Origin: Anarhynchus alexandrinus
Taxonomy: Eukaryota; Chordata; Aves; Charadriiformes; Charadriidae
NCBI GenBank assembly: GCA_008711295.1
Contig: VUYV01000036.1
Span: 3,293,188-3,357,187, forward strand
Direction of reading: 5' to 3'
Length of the DNA stretch: 64,000 nt
The translations under genes and the position numbers were made by a program. The number at the start of each line of letters is the position of its first letter. The stretch's first letter is position 1. This document shows positions 13,801 through 27,052 of this stretch, piece by piece. The notes beneath the pieces were generated by a model that was given only the letters and a program-made list of their open reading frames with translations, searched no databases and was not told the origin of the DNA.

Positions 13801-16800
13801 GTATTCTGGGATCACAGATCTGTGAATGCCTTACATTCCTACAGCTCAACAGAATACTCAAATTTATTAAAACTCATGTCTCCTTTCAAGGTAACACCTG
13901 AAGATCTTTCAAAGAATGGTTCCCTGTTTGGTGGAAAAAGGAAGCTTACAACAGCATTAAAAAGGTCAAAGGAGATTATGGTATTGCTGTGAGTGAGAAG
14001 AGAACAAGAATCCAGTCTAGAGAGAGGAAATGGCAGATGAAAGAGCAGTGACAACAGCTGGTTTGATTAAATTTACTCTGATGACATTTCAAAGCCATCA
14101 ACTCGAAGAGTTCATGGAGGGTAGTTGAGGCTCCAGAAGGCTGGTAAAGGGCAAATCAAGGGTCTCCCTTTGGAAAACAAGGGAAATGGGAATCAGAGTT
14201 TGGCTTGGACCAAAATCACAACCATGACTGTTTTAACAGTTCATAAATAGCACAAATGATGGAGTCCCAATCCCAGGATCATTCCCTGACATGTTTAATT
14301 TTCTCACGGAAGTGCGTCTACAGAATAATTACCAGATAATAATTAACTGCCAAACTGGAAATCTCAAGGACCGTCCAGAGGAATCTCTGCTGGATCGACA
14401 ATTGTTGCCCTTATGATCTCAAGGACAAAGCGAGCACTGCCACTGAAACTGAACAAGGTGCTGGAGTAGGGGAGAGCTGGGAAGGCACAAGAATGCTGGA
14501 GTCAAGTTTGGGATGGGCAGAATGGGAATTCTGATTGACCTTCACAAAATTAAGAGCTGACCTTAAAAAAATACGCTGCACCTCAGTAAGAATACTGTTA
14601 CGCTCTTGCCTAGGCATAACGAGCTGCACAGAAGCTCAGCTAGTCAGGGGTTGTACCAAAAAGAAAGTGAAGGTTAAAATAACCCACTAATTATGCAAAT
14701 TTATGTTCAGGGTCATCCACCCAGTAACTGGAAAAGACAGGGTCAGGCTCACGGAAATATCTCCACATCACTGCAGCCGGGTCACTGTGTCCTGATGCTC
14801 CATTGTGAGGGACCCTGGAGCAAAATGACCCAGTACAACATGGGTTGATACTACCAGGCTGGCTGAAGCAGTCAGATCAGATCTCCATCTGCTGGGCAGA
14901 AACACCCCATGCCACCTTTGTTCTCAACATAATTACCTTTCCAAGGCATTTATTTCCCTACTGGCCACCCACTGTTCTTTGATCCTTTTAATCCCTTTCA
15001 GGCATCTCTGCTTTTGAGCCAGTATCTCATGCCCCTTTCCCAGGCCATCCTCAATGTGCAGCAGCTTTGTAGTTCCACTAGACCCAGCTGGCTTTAAGAC
15101 ACCATAGCATTTGAACAAAAGAGATGGAAACTGAAGCGTAGGCAACTACAGACCAATACCAATACAGACCACTTCTGCACCAATAGCTGCTGGTAGAGGC
15201 ACCATTAGCTCCTGGCTTGCCACAAAGTTACACCTTTTAGTGACGACACAGAATATTCCAAGCTATTTAGCAGATCTGTCATTAACAATTACTAAATAGC
15301 AGTTCAAAGCTCAAAGAATGTAGTTTTACTGATTCATTTGAGTAGAGAATTGGGTTGTCTGGGCTCCAGTCCTAAGGTATTTAGCACACCTCAATGCCTT
15401 ACAGTCCTCGCTCCCAGTCATCCATAGCTCCCTACCAAGCCACCATTTCCAATGAAAAGCAAGGTGAAAGAGCAATACCATTCATGCAGTTCTTGTCCAA
15501 AATGGGGCTGGACAAAGTGATGACATTACAAGTGATGTCTACCTGCTGCTGGGAGCTATGAAGTACCTGGAGCTCCACGCTTTAGCCATAGCCCCAGTGA
15601 CCCTCTGTTTTTGCACATGGGGAATATGCCTATACCCACAAAGCAAGTCAGGAATGAAATCCACATAGCTTGATTCCCAGATCACTAAAGAACTCTCTAA
15701 GTCAGATGTAACTGTACCTAGACTCATTCACATACTCTTCAGATCATGAAGCAACAACGAATGCTTTTCTGTGGTGTATGAACCTCCAGGGGAAGACAGT
15801 CAGAAGTTGTAAAAAATTATCTTACCAGTTCATTCCCATTCCACCCATCCCAAAATTGACTCAAACAATTAAGTTTTCTGTGGTAGGAATTTGCAGAACC
15901 TTCCATGGTCTTCACTGGTAACCACTCAAGTTTAGGAAAGTCCAACCTAAGAAGTATCTCTCTACCATCTTTCAGCAATCTCTATCCTACTTGGATGCAT
16001 CAGTTGAATTATATTGAGACATCACATAGATATAGTTTAGAACACAGTAAAAAGGTGTCTGTTTATAGCATTTAGCATAGAAACAACAATCTACAAATAA
16101 TCATATATTTTGAGGTTACCAAAATCATTGATTTCACTACATCATTTGCAGCATAAGCTATATTTAAAATGGGGAATCCTGTGAATAAAATGAGCAACTA
16201 CTGCAAGAACAACCATTTAAATTTTAAAGGCACCCATTCTGCCAGAAATGGCTAATATTGAATATTCGAACATTTTAGCTGAAAAACGCCACCATCACTG
16301 TTACCAATCAAGTCCTGATACAAAATACCTTTTCTTGCAAAGTGTGGTTTTGAATGAAAAAAAAAAAAACAAACCAAACAGGTGGAGGAAGGAGCGGAAA
16401 ACATCTTCAGTGACTGGCACAGGCTGTGGCAATATACTTTAAAATTATTCTGGATTACTCTTTCTGCTGTTGTATGGAATTCAGTGTTTTCTCTCTCTTT
16501 GTAAGATGACTGTATTTTACATCAATTAGGAAACACATTCTTTCTTGTTTTATAAAAATAATATTTTTGTGTGACTAATAATTCATCTAATTCATACAAT
16601 TTCTGGTAAACATACAACTTCAGACCTTTTCCTGAAGGAAAAGGTCTTTTCCTTTTTTCATTCAGAAAAAGTAACAGAATATTTTACAGATATCAGGACG
16701 ACTACTGAGAATGTTTTCTTTTCATGAAAAATAAATACAAAGAAAAAAAAACAGACTGTGACAAAATAGAAATAAGCATTTCTTCAACACAGATGTCTCA

Positions 16801-17137
16801 TTCAATGTATCAGACTCTTGCACAGTGCTTGAGAAATCTGCTGGAGAGGAATTCACTGATTCAGCAGTTAATTATTTCTTTCCATAGATGGAGCACAGAG
16901 GCTGAGGACTCTGACCCGTGTGCGTTTTGTTTTTGAAAACTTAGGAACATTTCTCGTTGGATTCCTCATTTTGCTTTTTGTTCCTAGAATGAGGGATAAA
17001 ATTGCCACTGCCCTTTTCTCGCAGCAACAGGACAATCTGTTCTACACGAGCAGAGAGGGGCCTCTGGGCACCGGGATCGGAAAATACCGCAGTGGCAAAC
17101 CTGCCAGCAACATTGATCAATGCACTGCAGACTGGGG

Positions 17138-17156
17138 AAAAAAAAAAAAAAAAAAA
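17138..17156. repeat. A19 homopolymer
   Basis: Nineteen consecutive A residues on the plus strand with no recognisable retrotransposed sequence upstream, so it is treated as simple sequence rather than a retrocopy tail. Confidence 0.9.
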
Positions 17157-18450
17157 GTCGTCCAAGTTCAGGTCAGCTTCACTGACAGCTCGATAGTAGA
17201 AGTGGCTCAACCATCAATCCCCTGAGCCACAGGAGGCTGCATTTGGCTTGCAAGCTGGCCTTAGGGCACCTTTCTGACTGTAAGAACAAAATTCCGCAAA
17301 TGCAGGTGATGGAGTGTCAGCAGTTCTTCAATAGCATTTTCGACTTTGTTACTGCACCCTATTTCCATTCCATCCCCTTACAGTTAACCAGGTTTAAGCA
17401 ACCCTCAGGATGCAACAGTGTGAAAATAATGTTTGACATTAATTGACTTTACTTGTTGATATTTCCACTGTTCACAGCAGATAATAAAACTTTCCAATAG
17501 CATTTACTTGAGATCTCACAGCAACATAAATGCAGTGTTCAGTCCAGACGGGGTCTGCTGCATCCCATTCAAATTGCTGTTGATCAAGAACAAACTCTGA
17601 AAAATCATGCCTAGACAAATGGCACACCAACATACCTGGAATTTAGGGAAAACCGGTGCTGATTCAACATCCACAAATTCTAAGCTGTCTGATTAGTCAG
17701 ATCATGAGGCTAAAGAGACAATGAACATCTAACTCACAGCTTTCAAGCATACGCTTTGCAAAGACAGGACAATGCCTATAAAAAGACCTCCAATTTGAGT
17801 CTGGTTTAAAAGTCACCCACTTCCCACTCAATTCCCATAAATACAAAATCATCACTCGTGTAACTTGCAGCTATTTTCTCATAAGCACCAGTTATTTAAG
17901 GCATATTTTCTGGCATCACAAAGGTAGCTTCTTTTGTTACACACTGTTAAAACACGAAACATAAAGCACACATGTAAGTATTTATGCTTTACAATATTTT
18001 TTTCATCCAAGGGGTTAACATGTTAAAGATCGTACCCATCTGAGGGAAAAGGTGCTACAGAAAGATTTACATGCTGAAAAAGAAAATGTGTCTGGGTTCT
18101 CTGTCCTTGTGTACAAATCAGAATCAATTTTATCAGTTTAATAACCCTTTTTAAGTGTTTCAGATGAGCAGCAATGTGTCAGAATAGTCCCAGGACCAGA
18201 TCTTCAGCAACTGCTGTTTCAGAAGACTTAGCTCCCCAGTGCATCTGTGGCAGGCTGGCATGAGCAGAAGTCTTGGAAATACCAGGGCAGAACTGATGTA
18301 GCTATTTTTAGCATCATTTCAAGATAGGTTTTAGCTCCTTAGATTCCTGTTACAGTTGAGATACTGTGGAAATCTCTGAACAGTTGGTCATGCGCCTCAT
18401 GCTGGTTTCGATAGCATGACATACTCTCTGTTGTATCTCAGTAGATCCCA

Positions 18451-18470
18451 GCTGTGCTGTGCTGTGCTGT
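18451..18470. repeat. (GCTGT)4 microsatellite
   Basis: Four perfect tandem copies of the pentamer GCTGT. Confidence 0.9.
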
Positions 18471-21400
18471 GAACACACTGTGGGGCTGGGATAACCCACA
18501 GGGAGAAAAGAAGAGAAAAGGAACTTGGGAAGGGGCACCCCAAAAAAAATGGAAATTTAGTATATAATGCTCATGTAGGCTTCTTCTGTGGTCAAAGGAG
18601 AGCTGGAAACCTGGCTTATGGTGAGTTGAGATGAAGTACTCTCTGGAAGGGCCTCTGTCTCTCTAGCAACAATGAAGAGAGTCTGAACAACTAATTTGCA
18701 GTGGGTATTTTTAGATGGCTGGAAATAGTGAGATGCATCCCACCTCCTGGGCTGATCATTTCTGGCACAGAAGAACTCACAACAACTCTGACCTTGTTCA
18801 TTGAGTCTATGCAGGAGACACCTAGGAGAGAGCTCAGGAGTGTACGATGGGACCCTATCCTAAATTCAGGATCCAGCTGAGAAAGAGGAGTGAAAATGGA
18901 AGAACAATTAAGTAATATATTCCCTTCTGCCAATTATCTATTCCAAAGCCGAAATACAACTCAAGAGCATCACCAAGTGACTGCAGATTAAAAGTGTATT
19001 TTAAACATAACTGCAGTGTATATTCAAAGATTTCCCTTTGGATATTTTCAGACGTCCCCAGCCATTCTCACTCTCTTTTTGATGCTTGGTATTCACACCA
19101 GTAGCAACCATTCTCTACACTGATCCCACACTGACTTCACTCCTCTAACAATATTTAAAATACAGATTTAAGACAAAAAGCTAGAACACAAGAATAGTTT
19201 TTCAGCATGTCCCAAAAATATTTTTCCTGGTCCTGCAAGACATTACAGCCCTGCATGCAGCACTGAGGCAGGTATCAGTTTATCTTGTTGTTGGCTGGGA
19301 AACTGGAAAAGAAATTAAAGAGAAACTCCCAAATCTGAAGGAAACTCCCAAGGTGTTATTCTCTCACCTCTAACTAATTTTTCTTTTCTGTAATATTAGT
19401 TTGGCTGCTTTCAACAAGTAAAGAAAACTTCAGCAAACTGACAGGACATTTAATGGAAAATCTGTGGAAAGCTGTCTTATGTCTGTGGGTAGTTCAGTTT
19501 CCTCTCCGTTAATGCTACCTGAGGGAATCAGTTAGCTGCTTACTACGGTTTGACCTCAATGGATTCTCATGCGGTCACGCTGTGAGAGCCTCAAAATTTA
19601 ACACTGCTATTCTTAATGGGAATAGCTTGTAGTATATGTTTGTTGGTGAATAACTACATGCAAAAACTAATATTATCACAGAGCTATAAAATAACTTCAT
19701 TATCTCTCTAATGGGAAGAAAAGCAAATTGCGGTTTTGCCAAATTGCACATCTCACAATCTCAGATAAAAATCTGAAGTATTTTTTATTTCTTATACAGT
19801 AAGATTCGCTAAATAATGTCACTTTTAAAATATAAGCACCTGAAAAAAAAAAAGCTGTTAACAAAAACAAATTTAAAAAGGTAGAGCAAATTTAAGTTTG
19901 TAGGGTTCAAATCCTGCTATCATTGCACAGAACAAACTCATCCTTTCTTCATTCTGCTAATAGCCTTTGTGAAACACATCACCTTTGCAGCAGTTCCTGG
20001 AGGAAAAAAATGGGGGGTTTGCTACAAAAACCTTTATCACAGTTATTTAGCAGCTGCTATGAGTCCTCCCACAATTAAATCTGAGGTCTGACTAAGCAAA
20101 GTTGTACACAGGTGTGAGAGAGGAAAGCAGCCACAACAAGTGGCAGCAGAAAGGAAGACTGCTTAGAGGTAAAAACAGGGCTATTCAGGTCAGGTATAAA
20201 CAACCTGATGACGAAGTTTGACCTACTATTCGGTCTTAACAGTAGAAGGCATATTTCATAACCATTTCACAGCCGTATTTCATGTATAGCCCCAATGCAA
20301 AATCCACCTTGTCCTTGTATTGTGACTCTCCCAGAAAATTAAGTGCAGAAGACAACTCTTAATTTGGATGATACAGATCTCTCAGCCTGCAATGAAAGAG
20401 GTTGAAACTATAGTACAATAACTTAGATTTGCCACGTGATTAAAGCACATCCACAGAATTTCTGCGGCTCAGCTGACCTGTAACAACTTGTCAAACTCCA
20501 CCAATTTAGATGGTTGTCTGAACCCTAAGGCTGCTCTGCTGTGACTTATCTAGTCAGGCACAGAGATTGTTAGGAGCTGCCACACCTCTCCTGACAAGGA
20601 TGGCACAGTTGGAAGGGCATTACTCATCACTCACACTAAAAGTGCGGGGGGGGAATACAACAACGTTGTGATTTTTCTTCTGTGTTCCAAACAGAACACA
20701 CTGAGAAAATCCCCTGAAAAAAAAAAAAAACAACCCACAACTCTATGAAATCACTTGGTATCCTGTTCACTTCTGATATAATTAACTCAGCTGGACTTTG
20801 CCATCCAAATATGAAAAATGTTGGCTTCAGTACGTTGGAAAGTGAGAAATGAATAAGCAACGATGAGAACTCGGCAAAGCGCAAGCAGATATGGTCCAAA
20901 CTTCCCTGCACTGTCCCAGCGACACTGACTTGCAGCAGTGTGCCCTGAGGCTGCCAATAATGATGAATTTTGGCATTCCCCTGTTATTTTTATATGGGCA
21001 AAACAATCCCATTCATTTCTTTTTGTGACCTTCTTAGAGCTTGTGTCAGTCTCCCATTCCGAAAAATCTCAGAAGAAACAGTTGATTCCTAGAGTATTGT
21101 TCGTAAAAGATAACCCTGCTAAACATTGCCCTGGCAGCAGAAAACTCATCCTTAAATTCGTTGTTGCCCTGGACTACTATTATCAAATTATAAGACATTC
21201 TTATTAAATATAATTAATATGGTTAATCAGTAATATGTATACTACACATGTCATTTCAGGCCGTATCTCAGACCTGAATGTTAACTTAAATTCGCACCTT
21301 GAGTAAGAATCACATTTAGTCTGCCAAGCATTGCTCAGCGCAAGAACAATGTTTGAAAAAATCTCTCAACTTTGTCTTACATCTCTTAGGCATCTTTGAT

Positions 21401-24400
21401 GTTCAGACACGAAAGCTTTCCCTCTCAGCCTGGCTTCAACGGAAGGTTACTGCTAGTCAGCCCCTTTCATGTTTCTTTCCAGCTGTCTAAAGGCAGATTG
21501 TCCTGGCAGAGCAACTTGTTTCATTCTTAAACATCTATCCAGATATTTCCACCTCTTCTTCTCGGTAAATTCAAATTTAAAGGGGGTTTGTAGTTAATAT
21601 CTTAGCACCACATTGCAGCTTTTGCGTAAAATGTTCCACTCCACTCCCCCGCCTCTCCTTTCTGTCCCTGCAGTCTGTGATACCACAGTGTCTGCCTGCA
21701 GGTACACGGCATTTCCCTAATCTCAGCCAGCACCGATTTGCAGTATTAGTCTGTCGAGCAGCTCTGGAGTGTGCTTGGCCATCGCACGCCCCCATCTTCC
21801 CTGTTTTCTGCACTCCCCTTCTGCTACCACGAACGAGCCAAGCAGTGCAAACACGGCACTGAGGACCTACTTGAGCTGATCAAGTGTTTTACTGTCGTCT
21901 CTTTCAGCAGCTGCTTCAGCTCTTCAGCGATACCGTCCCTGTGTTTCCACCCGCCTCGCATCTTTTTTCTAGGTCCTCTGTTTTATGCCACCTTATTACT
22001 GCTTTTCTGTCTGGAGTTGATCTGAGGTGCAGCTGCTTGTTGTGGCTGCTTTCCTCTCGCACACACCTATGCGTTGCTCTCCTAATTCAGACTCAAGATT
22101 TGATAATCCGGGGACTGGCAGCATTTACTGCAGCACCGTAACAACAGCCATACAGTGCTTAGCAATCTGGCCATTTTATTTATTGTCCCCAGATGGCCCA
22201 TCGCATCACTTCAGACAGCCCTGAAGTAGGGTCCTGACACTGTGGCAAGATCTTCTACAGTGCCTGAAGAAGTTTCACGGTTCCCCAAAAATACATAATG
22301 CAGTAAAGTGAAGATTACGTGTCCCCATTCAGGGTAGGATCCACTGTGTGCTTCAGGGATAGATCTGACTCAGGCTTTCCTGGCCTCAAAAGGAGGGACT
22401 GGTGGCCAGCAGCTTCTCCCTTAGGAGCCCTCTTGGTCCCCTGGTTTGTCACCTCAAGTCAAAATACAGCATCTCAGGGCAGTGGAGTTCCTCCCCTTCT
22501 TCCCTTATGGAGCAGATACCATTCTTGGGGCTTTGTAAATCAGTGTTTTAACTGTTGATCTAGTCTCTTCATTCACATTGCCTGTTGGTGTGTAACATTT
22601 CCTAATTGTCATTTTCAAGAATGGTTTGACAATCTGTAGAGAAACTATTAGGTGTTAATTGGCTTCCACTGTAAAAGTGGCATTTCTCTTTCAGGAGACA
22701 TAACTAATGTTCCTCTTTACAGATGCCTCCCTAGAATGATTGAAATGTCTTCCTTTTTTTTTTTAGGCACTTTTTATCATCTTCAGCCAGCCACTTTTCC
22801 TCACTTGTCATTCAGACCTTGTATTAACATTTTGGAGAGCTATTCCTATCATTTGCAAGTTTGCTTTGTCTTAGACTTCTCAGTCTTTCCTCTGCTTCCC
22901 AGTGCTTGTCCCAAAGAATTCTTCCACAACAGTAATTTTAAAATAAATCACTACCTGTGGAGACTACACACCTGGGCTGAAACAATTATTGGGTTTAGGT
23001 ACAAGAACATGATGATGGTTCATCTTTCTGTTCAGTTTGAAGGACCACTGGGTCCTTCAAAGAAGGCTCTTCACCTGACCCTTGTTCTTTCAACGATCTA
23101 AGTTGAAGTGGCCTTAGCACGAGGAAAAACCCACATGTAAACCTTCCGGTTATTTCAGGGACATTCCTCGGGGAAAGGGGCATCAGAATAAATCCTAAAG
23201 ATAGCTTACATGGAGGATTATTAGCAACACATTTTCTAGCAGATTCGTTCCATGTGAGTGGTCAAAAATATAAAAAAAAAAGACTCGGATTTTTTTCTGT
23301 TGTTTTTATTAAGGATTATTTTCAGAATAAAGTAAACTTTTCCATACTTCCTAGCCCCAGAGCCAAATCTAAAAGAAAAGGATGTAAAAGGAAGCAATGC
23401 ATTTTTGGTCAAAGGAAGAGCCCAGAGTACTTGTGTTGAGAAAGTCTTCTCCCAGATAACTTTACATGCAAAGCCGAACCTTGCCGTCTAGCTAAAAAGG
23501 AAATGTGGCTTTGCAGCGAGTTGAACAAACTTTGAAGCCAAAAGCATTATTATTTCCCATCTGCTAGAGGGACCTGGACTATTATGTGAGAAGAGTTAAA
23601 GCTTTCTCGTGACCCTCTAAGATGGGGCTCGTGCAACAGCAAAACTGCATAGGGGTAGAGCAGGACTGGGTTGTCTCCCTTGTTGTTTTAACTGCTTGAT
23701 TTCTGTGTGTTCCCAAAGACCTGGGAGAAATAATTGTCACCAGCAGACAGACTAATGATCCTGAACCAGATCAAAACCAAAGACGACCCACCTGAGAGGT
23801 CACAGCTCATATAAACTGTTGCAGTTACAGGGAAAATCCCACTGATGGTTTGAAGGTAAGTGTTACGCTAGAACAAATTAAACAACAGTTTTCCAGTGAA
23901 CCTCTTTAAATACGAGTGTGTTCCAACTTATGAATAACTACAGAGGACCAAAGGTGTTGTATCATATATTCCAGTATACATCATGTGTTAAGTCTCAATA
24001 GGCAGATTTATCCAATTTTGTTTGATCTCTGCTGTCTGGAACACACTACACCTGTGAGACAGACGCCATGTGCAAAGCAAGACTTGTAAATGAAAGCCAA
24101 ATGTGGCTGGAAATAGTGCTTGCGAGTCAGAACATGTAGTTAGCTATTGCTTTCTCCCAGACTTTTGCTGCTGATTTCTTTAGGCTCCTTTTGAGCGAGC
24201 TATGTGTGTATGGCTTCTTAGGTCTTGTTCCTGACAATTTTCTCAGCACTAACCTCGAGTCAACCCTGAGAGACTCAATATATTATAACCTCTCTGTTTA
24301 TACCTCTCTGCTATGCCAGCCACTTCTTTCAGAAATAAAAAACTCGTTTAATTTGTACAGCTCAGTCAAAGCAGGTTCTTGGGGGAAGATGAAGCTTCAA

Positions 24401-25748
24401 TATTTGTAATCAAATGCGTTTCTGTCATTACCAGTATAAGGCTGATGGTCACCCAAAACTGTTCCTTGGTCTCTCCTGAGACCATTACTCTGAAGCATGG
24501 TGTGATGCTCACCACCTAGCAGAACAGGGAGGTATTTAATATGAGGCGGTACATTTCTCAATTTTCATTCATGTATTCTGTAAGGGAGGTGAGTCTTTCA
24601 AGTTTTATGACTGAGGGCTCTTTTTTTCTTTCCTGTTTTTCCAATCTTGCAAACACAAATCTGACATACACTTTTTCTTTTTTTTTTGCCAACGAATTAT
24701 CTGTCTCCCAATAATCCAGTATTAAAAAAGTGTGGGAGCTATGCAAGCCCATAAAATTCAGCTGCAAATACTGGGTGCAAATTAATTGTACCAAAAAAAA
24801 AAAAAAAAGCCTTCTTCAGAAACATTTTTATAACTTTTCTTCAGACACGGAGTTTCTTTTGAGCATGAAGGAATCGCAACTGGTCATCAAGAAAAGGCCT
24901 AAACCCAGATGCCCTAGCAGATTTTGTACTTGAAATATTGCCCCGTTGCCTCTGTGTGCTATTCAGAAAAGCTGACTTGTCATATACAAACCTCTGCAAA
25001 TCTGAACTGCCTTTATTATTATTGTCATATGTATATGTGAAAGGGAATCCCGGTCTTCTGAAAATTCAGCAGGGGTACTATGTGAACAAGCCTCCTAAAA
25101 GTATAATTTTGCAGCTAGGAAAGAAAGTACCATTCTCATCCGGGCTCTAAATAATTTCTCCTATTGCATTCCGTGCCAGAGGTAAATCTTACATATTTTT
25201 CTAGGAACACAATCAATATTGAAGAAGGCAAAAACAATACTGCTGAAGACACAAGAAGCAGTATGTAATAAAACAGCCTTCTACCCTGACCACAACATTT
25301 AAAAACTGATGACCACATTTTCTTGTGATGCAACTGCCACAAATTCTGCAGAAGTCAATTTGGGAATGAAAGTCAATGTAAGCAATTTACAGTATCACAA
25401 CATTTGGCACGTGTGATGGGAAGAATGTCCATTTCTGCAGTCATTATCTCCAACGACTTTTTTAGCTTTTGCTTGGAACACCTGCAGTCCAAAAAGAATG
25501 ATCGCTGAGAGCAGGATGATCACAGGGGGTTTTTTAAAACACCATGTTTCATGGAATACACTCCTTTTGTCTTCATGTGTTGTTTTTCAGGAAGAAAGGC
25601 ATTTACTTCAGCTATGTAAAATATTGCAGAAAGAAATTTTTTGCTGTGTTCACATACCTCAGCTACATAAGGTGCTTATTTCTCTGTCTCTAGAAAATCA
25701 GGAACACCATGAACTGAAGGGGGAGGCGTGAGGGGTGGAGGAGTTAGC

Positions 25749-25759
25749 GGGGGGGGGGG
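25749..25759. repeat. G11 homopolymer in a G-rich stretch
   Basis: Eleven consecutive G residues following a GGGGGAGG / GGGGTGGAGG stretch (25720-25748). Several G-runs close together could allow a G-quadruplex; that is inference. Confidence 0.8.
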
Positions 25760-26634
25760 TTAAACTCTTCTTGTATGCTATTCAGATGTTGCTTAGAAAT
25801 TTTTGAAGATCTGGTGAACTAAGGTCAGTCGGGGGTTAGATGTGGTAGTGGAAAAATATCTGGCTGGCATAGTCCATGGAATGTGTTGCAATTGCTTTGA
25901 AAAAATCTGGAAATCCAAAGCTGAGGAATTTTATAGAAATTAAGGAGTTATTGGCAACGTTTATGACAGAAGACAGCTCAGTGGAAATATCCTCATCGTG
26001 AAAAACTCCTAATGACATTTTTGGCTCATTTGTTTTTATTGCATGGCAATAGACTGACATCTAGTGGATATGGTCCTCTCAGGAATGTTGGGCCTAACCA
26101 GGACTGGGGAGAAATTGTCTGATCTAATCTTTTTTTATTTTTATTTTTTTTAATGGAAAAGAACATTTTTGACTAGGCAAAAACTTTTCTGGAAATTTTT
26201 TCTTGCTTTTTCATAGGAAACCACAATTCTTTCTTCATTTGCCTTTTTGAAGCATTTCCCCGCAACATTTGACATTTTTGGCTGAAACCTAACCTGCAGT
26301 TTTCATCTTTTTTTTTTTTTTTGCATGAAATTTTATTTTTTTTCAGTTTTGCATTGAAATTTTCCAAGCAGCTACGTCCCCACGGTTCGGGGAAACAGAG
26401 CAAAGGTCTGCTCCACATGGAGGAGTCACGGCTGTACAAATGATTGTTTGCCTTTGCTTATCCCTGCAGGCAACCTTAGCTGATATCCTTTTGGCTTGGA
26501 CTGAGGACACAACTCCCAGCCTGGGTGCCTGTGAGGAGGGTGAGGATTTATCCCCCAGGCAGAGGTTCATGGGCAGAGCAGGACTACGAAGCTCATTTCT
26601 TAGCAGCCGGTGTGTGGCAGAGCAATGACCGGCC

Positions 26635-26967
26635 TGGCTGAACAGAGAGCTAGGGTTGCAACTTAGGGAAAAAAAGAGGATTTATGAGCTTTGGAAGGAA
26701 GGGCAGGCCACTCATGAGGAATACAGGTCCATGATTGCAGGTTGTAGAGAGGTGGGGGCTGACTTCTTCTCCCTAGTGACAAGTGATAGGACGAGAGGAA
26801 ATGGGTTCAAGTTATGCCAGGCAAGGTTTAGATTGGATATTAGGAAAAAAAATTTCACTGAAAGGGTTATTAAACATTGGAATAGGCTGCTCAGGGAGGT
26901 GGTGGGTTCACCATCCCTGGAGGTGTTTAAGAAAAGGGTAGACGTGGTACTTGGGGACATGGTTTAG
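26635..26967 (+). pseudogene. CR1 ORF2 remnant, in-frame RT deletion
   Basis: A 110-residue open frame running from the linker WLNREL straight through the deletion junction (GCREVGADF) to the natural CR1 stop after GDMV at 26965-26967. It lacks all RT motifs including the FADD box and the endonuclease, so no enzymatic activity is expected. It is unusual that the two ends are joined in frame and carry no stop. No start codon or promoter was identified; the frame simply enters from non-CR1 sequence on the left. Confidence 0.8.
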
Positions 26968-27052
26968 AAGTGGGTTTGTCAGGTTAGGTTAACGGTTGGA
27001 CTTGATGATCTTAAAGGTCCCTTCCAACCTCAGCAATTCTATGATTCTATGA
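26635..27052 (+). mobile_element. Internally deleted CR1 LINE
   Basis: The left part (26635-26740) encodes the endonuclease-RT linker: WLNREL, then [21 protein letters not shown]. The right part (from about 26745) encodes the extreme C-terminus ([43 protein letters not shown]) and the 3' UTR, ending in ATTCTATGATTCTATGAT at about 27052. The entire RT domain is missing. The junction lies in a TGTAGAGAG motif that resembles both the linker (CREK) and C-terminal (CREV) sequences, so microhomology may have guided the deletion. The copy looks young: its 3' terminal repeat is intact and its frame has no stop. Confidence 0.9.

Larger units (their letters stand above)
7801..26634. other. Long unassigned intergenic stretch
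   Basis: About 19 kb in which no coding exon, CR1 copy, LTR or RNA gene was recognised. It has simple-sequence runs listed separately and a somewhat GC-richer, pyrimidine-rich part near 21600-22560. Open frames present here lack recognisable domains or splice context. Confidence 0.5.

Noticed and set aside
19904..19914. GGTTCAAATCC, a perfect tRNA B-box
   Set aside because: No A-box at the proper distance and no cloverleaf folding by eye.
22652..23101. 149-residue plus-strand open frame
   Set aside because: No recognisable domain, signal or splice context; composition follows the local T-rich sequence.
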